Shown here piece after piece: positions 20,820 to 31,159 of a stretch of 64,000 bases of DNA. Origin of the DNA: Polychytrium aggregatum. Taxonomy: Eukaryota > Chytridiomycota > Chytridiomycetes > Polychytriales. The stretch is taken from assembly GCF_025602895.1 (NCBI RefSeq), contig NW_026516259.1, positions 62,001-126,000 on the forward strand. The letters are read 5' to 3'. The notes under the pieces are model-generated. The model was not told where the DNA came from. It did not search any database and was given only the letters and a program-made list of their open reading frames with translations. Within the stretch, counting starts at the first letter, position 1. The number at the start of each line of letters is the position of its first letter. The translations under genes and the position numbers were made by a program.

Positions 20820-23791
20820 TTAGGCTGCTTGTGGCGCACTGAAAAGCATCTGCGATTTTGCCACGTCTCCAGCGACTCCAACGAGATTGCGTGTGCGCAA
20901 GATCCGCACTTGATCCAGCGGATCGTCGGGCCGATCCTCAGGTGGTGTCGGATTGATTCGGTGCCCGTCGGGTCGATCGGGCTCCTCGCGAATCCGGGCC
21001 AGTGTCAGCTCCGGTGAATTGTCGAGGCGATAGGACCATTCGAGATGGCGATGGATACCGTAGACGATCGCAGCAAGCAGCGCGCCGATTCCCTGGAGGA
21101 AGTGCAGCACTTTCCAGCGGCTCAGCTCCGAGGCGAGACTGAACGGCCCACTTGGCAGCGGCTGATCGGCAACCCTGAAGGCGGCAGCGCAGGGCATCGG
21201 CCGAGTCTCAGCGAAGGCAGCAAATTCCCGCATCGGACACAGCATTGGGCGTTCATCCCACGAGCGAACGGGCGCAGTTACTTGCTCACCATGTCGATAT
21301 GTCCCCAAAGAGTGCGTTGATTTGGCCTTCCGAGAATCGATCATCGCTTGATATCACGAGCAGCGATGCCAAAATCAACACAATCGAGACTACGGTGCAT
21401 CGACAAGAATGGTAGCTCCAGTCAGCCATGTGAGCTGCATAAGAGCAACACCGTTGCACCAGGCAATGCAGAACTGACCAGCACCATCCATCCCCACCCA
21501 GCACTTCCCTCCCTCCCCCCGACTTGGCTCAATCCGGTTCAGTCCAATCCGGTCCATTACATCGGCACTAACCTGTTGCAAAGGCAATCTTAGTCCAGAT
21601 CCATATGCGCTCGCTGCGCGACCACCAGTTCTTGCCGTTCCGCTTGCGGATCCAATGTCGCTCCGGTATGCCGGACGCAGCGTCTTTCTCCTGCTTCAGA
21701 ACCAGCCGACCCAGGAGCTCGTCCAGTACCAGCATCCCCACCAGGACGCAAAAAGTATGTGTGAGCTTCGACAGGGAGTCGGCCACCGGCGAGTACAGCT
21801 GCAGAAAGCTGACCGCCTGGGTTATTGACGAGCCCGAGCCTACACTCGGGAACAGAACCAAGATGGCGAGGCCTAGACCGCCAAAGAGGCCAAGGATGAC
21901 TTGCATGACTGAGTGGACGATGGCTTCGGTGCCCTGGAAGCAGACCAAGTGGGATTCGGTCAGTGACCTGTCGACAGAGCCTCCGCCAGTATCCCACAGC
22001 ACCGCCATCCCTCTGCCCCAATCGACCGAGTATCCGGCGGGGGCGTCCACCATGATCACCTACATTCGCAAACGCAATCAGGGCATTCTCCTCCAGTTCG
22101 TCCATCTTGGGCTTGTCTTGGTTGTCCAGGACAATGTCCCCAGGATACAAGCGGCGAAACTTGCCGCTCTCTGACGAGGATGAAACGGTTTACAGTCATC
22201 AGCCAGCAATCAGCAAGAGCGATCAGCCGGAAACCGTGGGGACCATGGGAGCCACAGCCATCTCCACGCACAGGTCGAGATGCAGACCCGAAATGCAGGC
22301 TCGGAATGGCGACCCACCTTCCACAAAGACGACCCCGACATCGCCTCGACCAATCGTCTCGGCTTTACCGCTGACGGCAAGATTCCCAATCGACGAGGGG
22401 GTCTGAGGTGAGCTGTTCTGTGCGTTCAAGACATCCCGGCTCGAGATTGCCGATGCCTCCGAGCGCAGATTATCCGGGTGATAGAGGTCGGAGACTTGAA
22501 CCACCACGACCTCCTCTGGGAATCGGTGAAGGGTCAGAGCTGGCCCATATGCCGATTTATGATCCCGCCGATGTATGCAGCCAGTTCGCTACCATAAAGC
22601 GCTCTCATGGTGTATGTGGCAACGACCAAGCATCGGGAGCCAAGTACCTGTGTTGGGACTCTTGATTTCGATGGGCTTCAAGTCACTCTTCTTCTTGCGG
22701 CCTGCGACGCGGAGAGAAACCGGGACCAGCACAGCGTCAACGATCTCTCGGGATTCGGTTGGCCAAAGCAGCGATAGCATCGGCGTTCCTTAACCTCATC
22801 TGGATACAGGGACCCCACCTCTGTTGGCCATGCGTGACGGGTGTTAGTGGGAATGGCGTCGGTGGCTTGAACCCTCGACAAACTGGCAGCACTCATTCCT
22901 GGTGTCCCACCTGACATCGCGGCTGGAGCCTCGTCGGACATCATCGTCGCTTTGAAGAGCTGTCCGGCTGCCTTTGAGCTGGACAAAGTATCGGCTGCCA
23001 AGACTTGTCTTGGGTGCTTCCTGCTCTGACTCGTTACGTGTGGCACTCGACGAGCGCGAGTCCCGCTGTGAGCGGTCTACAAGGGCCGAAGAGCCCAGCA
23101 GTGCCTGCGATCCAAAGTCAGCATCCGACCATATTTCGCTCTGGAAAGCAGACGGGTGCCTTGGCTTCGACGGCAGTTCGTCTGACGATGCCTGCCCCGG
23201 TCGCTGCGTGGGAGCGCGAGCAGGAGGCTTGGACGGAGTTGCAGCCCTCGGAGTGGGCGGATTCGAGTGCGATGCCGCCGTGCCTGTCGCAGTGCCTGTC
23301 GCAGGCTTTGGCAACGGCGCTGCTACTGCGCCCGTTTGTCCAGCTTCATGCAGTTGGACTTGTCTCGGGGCTGTCGTCTGGGAGTCGCCAGGCTGTCGGT
23401 CGCGGCTGGCCTCTCGCGAAGATGACCGAGAAGCCGAGCGCGCCCGGCTGTTGGAGCGGCTGTTGGAGCGGCTGTTGGAGCGGCTGTTGGAGCGGCTGTT
23501 GGAGCGGCTGGCGTCTCTGTGTCGGGAATCATCTACGGACGGATCCGGAAGGGCCGCTGCCGAGCGCATGTTGATGGGCGTGGACGATCGCGAGTTGTCG
23601 GACGACGACGCTGGCCGAATGTCGCTCCTCGATCCCCGGCCAGACAAAGCCCCCGAGGCTGGGTCGCGGCGATTTCCCGTATGGCCCGTCACGCTTCTTG
23701 CCCCGCTCCGAGAGCGTGCTGCTCCAGTTACCGCCGGATTGCGGGCGAGCCAAGCCGAAAAGATCGATTTAAAGTTAGAGCTGCATTTCAA
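20820..23791 (-). CDS. TMEM237-like four-helix membrane protein (ciliary transition zone)
   Basis: This is a multi-exon gene. The downstream half joins in phase: ...FVEG|ESGKFRRLYPGDIVLDN...ALIAFAN | GTEAIVHSVMQVILGLFGG... | VSIVLILASLLVISSDDRF... | WVADQPLPSG...WKVLHFLQGIG. It has four predicted transmembrane helices: VMQVILGLFGGLGLAILVLF, the stretch around LTHTFCVLVGMLVL, VSIVLILASLLVIS and FLQGIGALLAAIVYGI. The order, the SSDDR after helix 3 (human TMEM237 has TSDR) and the last helix ending before a cytosolic tail fit TMEM237, a transition-zone protein of cilia and flagella. The N-terminal half (from ATG 23791) is Ser/Arg-rich with RSNS repeats and a RKKK cluster near 22690. Splice sites between 22850 and 23000 are unresolved. 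The identification rests on topology and short motifs only. Confidence 0.55.
23447..23512. repeat. 12-bp coding repeat (RSNS)
   Basis: About five copies of TTGGAGCGGCTG in the TMEM237-like gene encode RSNS repeats on the minus strand. Confidence 0.9.
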
Positions 23792-24375
23792 TGCTCAGTG
23801 GTGCCTCGTATGGGCTCAGATGGGAACTTTGTCCTAGGCGGCTCTAGTGTGTCCGCGCTCATCATCGAGTGTCTTGCATCTCACGTTCGGAGCTCCATGG
23901 CATGCGATCCATCCAGACGCTGTGAAATGCATCGACCTGTCGCCAGCACCCCGAGCGCTCAATTGAACCCCTGTCCCATGCCTGCATTCCACTGCCTCGC
24001 ACGCCAGAACCCTCCAATCCATCGGACCATCGCGTACCTGTTCGTTCGCTGTGGTCCGACATGGCTACGGAAATGAAGACAATGTCCGGAGCGTTGCTGA
24101 TATCGATAGCGGTCACAAGCACGGCCAGACTGAGCTCGATCCCAGGCGAGAATCTGCGCGCCCACTCGAGGGTCGGAGGCACTCCCACGGACGAACCCGC
24201 CATGGCCCGCACCAAACCTGCAGACCACACACACACACACACAGCATCGGATTCAGACTCCGACACGCGCAGCAGGACGTCACGCGGATATCACGGGTCT
24301 TGAATCTGTCGGCAGCAAACCGCCACCAACCCAACAGCCCCCCTCTTGCCTGCCTCGCGCCGCCAGCTGTCTCTG
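23792..24375. other. Divergent promoter region (TMEM237-like / Sel1 protein)
   Basis: This contains a (CA)n run at 24226-24243. Open frames on both strands are not supported as genes. Confidence 0.55.
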
Positions 24376-25809
24376 ATGGGCAACTCTCTGATCTGCAGCC
24401 GACCACCGATGCAGACTCTCTCCAGCCCGCCGCAGGCCGAGCACACAGCTATCCAAAACCCGGTCCAGCTTCCAACTCCCCTCCCGTCAATGTCCTCGTC
24501 CAGCCACAAGCCAGACGCTGTTTCCTCGCAGAGCGCATTTACCAGTCTGCACTCAGAGGCGCTCTCCGGCAACTGCACAGCCCAGTTCCGGCTTGGGCTC
24601 CTCTACGACTTGGGCACCCTAAGCGATCAGCCAGAGCTGACAGTCGGCAGCGATCCCGCACACGCCAACTATTGGTATCTGCTGGCCGCCAAACAAAATC
24701 ACATTGGCGCCCAGTATAACCTCGCGCTCAACTATCAGAACGGAGCGGGCTGCAGCAAGAACCTGGTAAAGGCTTCAAAGTGGTTTCTGAAGGCCGCAAA
24801 ACTGGGCTGCGTGGATGCCCAGGTCAACATTGCCAACTACTACCGGCGAGGATGGGGCCGGTGTTGCCAGGACAATGTCGCTTCCATGGCGTGGTTCCTC
24901 CTGGCTGCCCAGAACGGCGATGCTACGGCCCAGTTTATCCTGGCCCAAGCGTACCAGCACGGCAAAGGCGGCCTCGCCATCGATCTCATTGAGGCCCACA
25001 ACTGGTGCCAGCGTGCTGCCGATCAAGGCCATCAGCCCGCAAGCCTGTATCTCGAGCGGCTTGACCAGGACCCAAACGGCGAGGCAACCGACGCTGCCCA
25101 TGACCAACATGAGCCAGAGGACGACTGCGAGTCGTCAAGTGATTCTGAGATAGCTTCAGCCGTGAAAGCGTACGGTATGTTGCCCAATGAGTCACCGTCG
25201 CAAGATGGGTTGAAACCCGGCCATCCCGGGTCGACTCACCGTTGCGACAAATATCTGAACCAGAGTTTGTGTCTTGCAGGATACACAGGGCCGATGATCC
25301 CGCTCCAGGGTAATCGGAGCGATGAGGCGGCACTGGCGACTTCGGGTTCAAACCAGTCGTCCTCGCTGTCGGATAGCGCTACCGCTCTCCAGAAGACTGG
25401 ATTTGTTACGCCATCGTCTAAGGCCCTGCGGGCCAAGGCCGCACGCCACACACAATCGACACCAACCATCTCCAGCACCAGGCAGGAGGACGCCGCGCAT
25501 GCAGACCCCTGCTCTCACAAGAATCATAGGTCGAAGCGCAAGTCGATCGAGCGCAGCCAAAGCACCGCGGATGCCGAAGATGAGGCCAAGGAAAACCTGT
25601 CACCAGCCAAGAAGTCGGCACCGACACCGACTCGCCGTCGCGAGAGCAAAAGTCCGGCTGTCTCGACCGTCGAGAGGGTCAAGCAAGGAGACTGGGACAA
25701 CGTGTCGGTCGAGATCGTCATCAGAGATAGCACTCTTGGAGCACGACACAAATCGGTGAGCCGAGCGGGGGAGAGTGAGCCAGGATTGGCAGCGTTGCGC
25801 TGTTGTTGA
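24376..25809 (+). CDS. Third Sel1-repeat protein
   Basis: The first part holds about four to five Sel1 repeats (AQFRLGLLYDLG, AQYNLALNYQNGAG, AQVNIANYYRRGWG, AQFILAQAYQHGKGG) between residues of about 60 and 220. An acidic, then Ser/Lys-rich tail follows. Repeats are of the canonical 36-residue type and less like SKT5 than those of the two genes at 7-18 kb. A textbook intron (GTATGT 25175 to CAG 25279, 105 bp) lies in the tail. Because it is a multiple of three and has no stop, the frame stays open whether it is spliced or kept. ATG 24376 (MGNSLIC) was chosen as the first good start; 24346 is in frame too. A GTGAGC at 25756 could be a further donor, in which case the 3' end lies beyond 25809. 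Function unknown; Sel1 repeats usually scaffold protein complexes. Confidence 0.75.
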   Translation: MGNSLICSRPPMQTLSSPPQAEHTAIQNPVQLPTPLPSMSSSSHKPDAVSSQSAFTSLHSEALSGNCTAQFRLGLLYDLGTLSDQPELTVGSDPAHANYWYLLAAKQNHIGAQYNLALNYQNGAGCSKNLVKASKWFLKAAKLGCVDAQVNIANYYRRGWGRCCQDNVASMAWFLLAAQNGDATAQFILAQAYQHGKGGLAIDLIEAHNWCQRAADQGHQPASLYLERLDQDPNGEATDAAHDQHEPEDDCESSSDSEIASAVKAYGMLPNESPSQDGLKPGHPGSTHRCDKYLNQSLCLAGYTGPMIPLQGNRSDEAALATSGSNQSSSLSDSATALQKTGFVTPSSKALRAKAARHTQSTPTISSTRQEDAAHADPCSHKNHRSKRKSIERSQSTADAEDEAKENLSPAKKSAPTPTRRRESKSPAVSTVERVKQGDWDNVSVEIVIRDSTLGARHKSVSRAGESEPGLAALRCC

Positions 25810-26296
25810 CGAGCCATCTCGACAGAGTGCGGGCTACTGCATAAGACACAGAGGGTCTGGAACCCTGAGCCAAGTGGGAGCAGCGTCCAGATCGGCGACG
25901 CATGTCGTAATGCACACAACTGACCCAGGCATTCCCCGACACAGCGTAAATCAGCAGCACGAACCGGCGATGATGACCCAGACCTCTGAGCATAATCTGG
26001 GCGATCTGTCGGAAGCCCGATGGCGCATCCATCAAGCCAGAGGGTTTGAATTGTTTCCTCTTTCTTCCCCCCCCCCAAGTGGTATCAGTTTTGCGCTTGC
26101 GAATATCCTTTCTTCCTTTTTCTCGAACAAATACGGGCCAATCCCGCAATACCCAGTGCCTCCTTTGCCGTACGTCAGCGGCTGAATGGGAGAGGCTGGG
26201 TTGGCAGGGGGAGCAAACTTGATCGAGCATTGAACATCGACCGCACACACACACAGGTCGGCCAAACCACGCTTGGGACTGAGACCAGCAAAAAAG
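25810..26296. other. Intergenic
   Basis: This contains a ten-C run at 26070-26079. Nothing else is recognised before the tRNA gene. Confidence 0.5.
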
Positions 26297-26379
26297 TGAC
26301 GAGAGTGGGATTCGAACCCACGCCTCCGGAGAGATCACGGCCTTAACGTGACGCCTTAGACCAACTCGGCCATCTCGCC
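26297..26379 (-). tRNA. tRNA-Leu (anticodon AAG)
   Basis: This is an 83-nt cloverleaf on the minus strand. The acceptor stem GGCGAGA pairs with TCTCGTC (one G-U). The D arm contains GGCCGAGTTGGTCTAAGGC. The anticodon stem TCACG/CGTGA encloses loop TTAAGGC, so the anticodon is AAG. A long class-II variable arm follows, then a T arm GTGGGTTCGAATCCCAC with the GTTCGAATC box. There is no intron and CCA is not encoded. The B box and A box serve as the internal Pol III promoter. Confidence 0.95.
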
Positions 26380-27432
26380 TCGATGCCAGATCTATCCGCT
26401 CGCTACCTGGACATTGCTGCCTGACGAGACAGAGCGGTGACCGGTCAGCTGACCGGTCAATCATGTGACTGAACCAAAGTCCGCCCTTCCGACCCAGGTT
26501 CCGATGTGACCGCAAGAGCGAATCAGAGCGCGGCGCGGGTCGGGAACGAGACCGGGACCGAATCATCGACAGACGGATGTGACGAACAACCGGGGATGCC
26601 TCGAGGAGTGCCGAGAAAGAACATGGTAACTACATGGTAACTACATGGTAACAAATCATACCAAATGGCAACTACATGGCAGCAAATCGTACCAAATGGC
26701 AACTGCATGGTAACAAATCATACCAAATGGCAACTACATGGCAGCAAATCGTACCAAATGGCAACTGCATGGTAACAAATCATACCAAATGGCAACTACA
26801 TGGTAACAAATCATGCCGAATGGCAACTGCATGCGATCGACATTTTAACACCCAGCTCGCCCAGCAAACATCCCAGAGATCATAACCCCGTTCACCTGTG
26901 TGCTTTGTCGTCGATCTCGCCACGATGGATTGCATTCCAGTTCCCATCGTCCACCGGTCCCGATCATCGCCAATGCCCCTCGACAGCGCCTGGGCACTCC
27001 CACAACGAACCCAACCTGTCCTCCCGTCCTCCAGGGCGCACGATCTCCCCCACGGCCAATCCGCGCGCGGATCGGTGCCGAGCGGACGGAGCGTTTGCCC
27101 GGCCGGGGAAGGGCGAGCGGCTCCTGCGCGATCGGTCCTTCCCCGCGGCCGTCGCCCGAGCCCGCTCTTCTTCCAGCCGCCTTCCTATCCATCGCCATCG
27201 TCCTTCTCCCCTCTCCGCCATTCTCTTCCTGATCTCCAGGTGCGTCATCGCCAGTTGCTCTCGCTTCCATGTCGGCCCGGCTCGGCTCGGCTCGGCGCAT
27301 CAGGCTCCGACTTGATCTTGGCTGTCCGCTCCCTCGCCATCGAATCTGCCCGCTTGCCATCACATCCAGCATTGCTGCTGCCGGCCTCGGATTCAGTCGC
27401 CATCATAGACTCACACTCCTGCCATCAGCTCA
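26380..27432. other. Intergenic upstream of 3-hydroxyisobutyrate dehydrogenase
   Basis: About 1 kb holds the 31-bp tandem array, with C/T-rich sequence closer to the gene. A long open frame from 26898 runs into the dehydrogenase only because introns lack stops; it is not taken as its N-terminus. Confidence 0.6.
26623..26832. repeat. 31-bp tandem repeat with 62-bp higher-order pattern
   Basis: About six copies of a 31-bp unit (ATGGTAACAAATCATACCAA plus ATGGCAACTAC) are preceded by three 11-bp ATGGTAACTAC units. Two versions alternate (GGTAACAAATCATACC and GGCAGCAAATCGTACC), giving a 62-bp period. The first contains inverted arms TGGTA/TACCA around an 8-nt loop. Short frames through it are repeat artefacts. 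Confidence 0.93.
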
Positions 27433-28721
27433 ATGTCCTTCCAGGCCGCTCTTCGGAACATCCGTGCTCGCTCCGTGCGATGCTACTCGACTGCTTCGCA
27501 GGTACTGCCTTTTGCGCCAGTGGGGCCATTCCTTGTGCCTCTCACGCCGCCCCATTGCTGTTCCCGCTGATCCGCACCCTTTCGTTCGTCCTTGCCCATG
27601 CGCTGTGCCTCCGCAGCTCGAACTGGCATGATTCCGCCATCGACCTGCGTGATCCTGCTCATCTGCTCACCTCACCTCTTGCCACCGCCCACGCCATCTT
27701 CGACCGCCGCTCCAGCCCACCATCGGCTTCATTGGCCTTGGCCAAATGGGATATCCCATGGCCGCCAACCTCCACCGCAAGAACCCCAACGCCAAATTCG
27801 TCATCAACGATGTCTTCCAAACAGCCACCTCGCGCTTCGTCTCCGAGAACCCCGATGTTACCGTCGCGAGCACCCCGAAGGAACTCGCCGAAAAGTGCAG
27901 CGTTATCGTCACCATGCTGCCTGCATCGGCCCACGTCCGCGAGGTCTACTTGGGCGAGAACGGAGTTCTCAAGGGCCTCAAGAACGCCATCGTCATCGAC
28001 TCCAGTACCATTGATCCCCGCACGACCAAGGAAGTCGCTGGCGCCGTCAACAAGGCTGGCTCTGTCGGAGTCGATGCCCCTGTCTCTGGTGGTGCGTGTT
28101 CAGTTCTTCCACCTGCTGGTATTTCTCGCTCACCAATCTCTGCGACTAATCTTTACGATCCATATGCCCTCGTCTCCATCCCCAGGAACCCTCGGAGCCC
28201 AGGCCGGCACCCTGACCTTCATGGTCGGCTCCGAGTCCGAGGAAGACTTTGGTAAGGTCAAGCCCATCCTGTCGCATATGGGCAAGAACATTGTCTACTG
28301 CGGCCCCAACGGCAACGGCCAGGTTGCCAAGATCTGCAACAACATGCTCCTCGGCATCTCCATGATTGCGGCCTCTGAGACAATGAATCTCGGTGTGCGT
28401 CTTGGCATGGATCCCAAGCTCCTGGCTGGCATCCTCAACACCTCCACGGGCCGATGCTGGTCCACCGACACCTACAACCCCTGCCCCGGTGTCCTGCCCA
28501 ACGTCCCGTCGTCCCGCGACTATGAGGGCGGTTTTGGCAACAGCCTGATGGCCAAGGATTTGGGTCTGGCCATCACCGCCGCCAACGAGGCCAAGAGCAC
28601 CGTGATCCTCGGCGGCATGGCCCACCAGATCTACAACCAGGTCTCGAGCACCCCTGGCTTTGAGAAGAAGGACTTTTCCTCGGTCTTCAAGTGGCTGAAC
28701 GATAACATCAAGAAGTACTAA
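27433..28721 (+). CDS. HIBADH: 3-hydroxyisobutyrate dehydrogenase, mitochondrial
   Basis: This NAD-dependent enzyme oxidises 3-hydroxyisobutyrate to methylmalonate semialdehyde in mitochondrial valine breakdown. Three exons keep phase (27433-27501, 27716-28091, 28186-28721), giving 326 residues, a normal length. Exon 1 encodes MSFQAALRNIRARSVRCYST, an Arg-rich, acid-free presequence typical of mitochondrial import. The Rossmann motif GFIGLGQMGYPM follows at once. The substrate signature DAPVSGG spans the second splice junction. NGQVAKICNNMLLG contains the catalytic Lys and the conserved Asn. The tail SSVFKWLNDNIKKY is family-like. The second intron has a likely branch site (GCGACTAAT) shortly before its acceptor. 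The gene converges with the D-lactate dehydrogenase gene. Confidence 0.93.
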
Positions 28722-29058
28722 GCGACCCGACATCCTTGCTACCACGACCACTGCTATCACCACTTGCAAGGCACGATCGCCCCACCGCCGTCGAGTGCGG
28801 ATACCAGGGCAAGCCTGTCCTGCGAGATAGCAATACATATCCTGTCCGCACCATGTCGCCAAATGCGCCAGAGGCGCTCAGGGAGGACGGGCGTCTGGAG
28901 TGATGTGGCCAACGAATGCAAGAGAAACTGGGTCGATCAAGTGCGTTTTGCTTGAGTCTGACAGACTCTCGAATTGCATGTCTACCACGATTTGCACACA
29001 ACCTACACCACATTCGCACCACCCATGACCTTCGCCCCACACACCACGCCTCCAGTTC
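28722..29058. other. Convergent 3' region
   Basis: This 337-bp space lies between two converging stop codons. No feature is supported. Confidence 0.6.
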
Positions 29059-30733
29059 TCAGACCGCGTTCGCGAGGGGCTTCTTGCCATCCAGAAACTG
29101 CGAAATGTTGTCGAGTGTCGTCTCGGCGATGGCGCTCAGAGCCTCGGCTGTCAGGAATGCCTGGTGCCCCGTGATGATGACGTTCGGGAACGACATCAAG
29201 CGGGCCAGGATATCGTCCATCATGATCTCGCCGGAGCGATCCTGGAAAAAGTAGTCCTCTTCTTCCTCGTACACGTCCAGGCCGGCCCCGCCCACCTGGC
29301 CGGTCTTCAGGGCCTCGATCAGATGGGCCGTGTTGATGAGAGCTCCTCTGGTTTGAGTAACGATCACCCCCCCCCCACGCCGCGAGCAGCGGCAGTGTTA
29401 ATATCGGCAAGCATCCTTTGCTCCACCTCACACTCCGAACCCAATTTCTGCCTCGGCAGCCATGGGATCGCCTACCTGGAGGTGTTGATGATGACAACGC
29501 CTCGCTGCATCTTGCTGAGGCTGTCTTTGTTGATCAAATACTTTGTCGACGGGAACAGCGGTACATTGAGCGAAATGACCCTGCTGTTGGCAAAGAGCTC
29601 GTCGAGCTCGACATATCGGCAGCCTGGAAGCGATTCGAGCGCCGGGTTCTTGCGGACATCGTACAGCAGCACCTGGCACCCGAACCCGAGCATGATCCGG
29701 CTGAAGCACTCGCCGATCTTGCCCGTGCCGACGACGCCGACGGTCTTGCCGTGCAAATCAAAGCCCACAAGGTGGTCGAGCGAAAAGTTGGCCAGCTTGA
29801 AGCGGTTGTAGGCCTGCGGGAGCTTGCGATTGACCGCCATCAGCAGGGCGGCGGCGTGCTCGGCGACGGCATACGGGCTGTACTATGATCCGTGGTGCGA
29901 TGTGTGTGTTCGGAGCATCGTCGGCGATGCATGGTGAGTCAGCCGAGGCAAGCCCAGGATGAGCCCCAGCCGGGACAACGGAGGAACGGAATGTGAGTAT
30001 TCGCGTCCGCAGCTCCGGCCGATGCCGGGTTGACCGATCCGATCGTCATCCAGAGCCGTCATCGACGCAAGCCCCGCCCTCCCGCCCTTCGCCGTCCCAA
30101 AGTGAGAGAACCTACGGAGGGCACGCGTGCGACGGCAATTCCAAGCCCGGCAGCGGCCTTGACATCGACATTGTTGAATCCGGCGCAGCGAAGGGCGATC
30201 ATACGGCAGCCCTGGGCGTGCAACTGCTGAAGCACCTCTTCGTTGACCTTGTCGTTGACAAACACACAGACCACCTGGGCGAGAGGCCATCGCATATACG
30301 GGAGCAGAGGCGATCAGGGACACGCCCGTAGATATATCGCATCGCATCGTATGGCGTCTCATTGCACGGCATCGAATCGCATGGCATCGTATGGCATCGG
30401 ATCGTATCGCATGGCATCGCATGGCATAGCGTCTCATCGAATCGCAATAGCACCCACCTTGCAGTCGCGGGCCAATGCCACTGTCGAGGCTTCGAGGCGG
30501 ACCGGGTAGAACTGGACCCGCACCTGGCGGGAGGCTTTGAGAGCCCTGACTGGGTCTTCGAAATACGGTCGCTCGTGGTTCTTGAAGTCAAAGAAGGCAA
30601 TTTTGGGACCAGAGCCGCCCAACGAGGCGATTCCTCGACGAAGCCAGGCGGCTTGGCGTCCGCTGGCGAGTGCCGAGGCTGTGCTCGGAGTGAACGTGCG
30701 GGCGAGTGCAGTTGCGGCACGCAGAGCCAGCAT
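29059..30733 (-). CDS. D-lactate dehydrogenase-type 2-hydroxyacid dehydrogenase, probable mitochondrial form
   Basis: This is a D-isomer-specific NAD-dependent 2-hydroxyacid dehydrogenase. Four exons keep phase: 30733-30458, 30274-30116, 29882-29476 and 29347-29059, giving 376 residues. Motifs in order are CAGFNNVDV, YSPYAVAEH, the nucleotide-binding VGVVGTGKIGECF, IINTSRG with catalytic Arg at about 281, LDVYEEEEDYFF with catalytic Glu at about 308, and ITGHQAFLT with catalytic His at about 342. The DYFFQDRSGEI segment is typical of the fermentative LdhA/D-LDH group, which interconverts pyruvate and D-lactate. The first 37 residues (MLALRAATALARTF...LRRGIAS) lack acidic residues, carry several Arg and look like a mitochondrial presequence; that is unusual for a fermentative enzyme. 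The start is the first ATG before that presequence. Intron 1 holds a repeat. Confidence 0.88.
30326..30445. repeat. Degenerate ATGGCATCGC-type repeat in an intron
   Basis: About ten imperfect 5- and 10-bp units (CATCGCATGG, CATCGTATGG) fill most of intron 1 of the D-lactate dehydrogenase gene. Confidence 0.85.
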
Positions 30734-31159
30734 CGATGGAATGAAAATCGAGGAGGGGGTTATGTCCGATGGAGAGCGATTAACAGAGAAAGAGAGAGAG
30801 AGAGAGAGAAAGCGATGGAGCAGACAGCGGCTGTGATGGGCAAGGGGCTTGCCGGGTCCCAGGTCCGTTCCATGTGCGGGTCCATGGCGCAGCCGGGGCG
30901 GATGGCCGTCAAGACACGTGACAGCCGTCCCGGCAAGCCACGCTGCCGGATCGAATGCGGATCGAATGCGGAGGCCTGCCTTTTCTGGCCAAATATCGTC
31001 GGACCTGCTTCGCCCAGGCAATCGCCCAGGCAATCGCCCAGGCAGCATATCATCGCATTCAGTCCCAAGAGCCCAGGATTCGCCCTCGCGATCGGTCCCA
31101 GCAACGCATACCACACCATCTCGACACACTCGCAGCACACCCGCAGTACACTCGCAGAC
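30734..31159. other. Divergent promoter (D-LDH / RPA3)
   Basis: This 426-bp region contains a (GA)n run (30787-30810) and three copies of a 12-bp unit CAGGCAATCGCC (31016-31046). No TATA box is evident. Confidence 0.6.

Noticed and set aside
26623-26832. CRISPR array
   Set aside because: Units are directly adjacent with no unique spacers, and this is a fungal nuclear sequence.
26898-27432. 607-residue frame as an extended 3-hydroxyisobutyrate dehydrogenase
   Set aside because: It crosses intron sequence in the wrong frame; the short presequence exon at 27433 with two in-phase introns explains the gene better.
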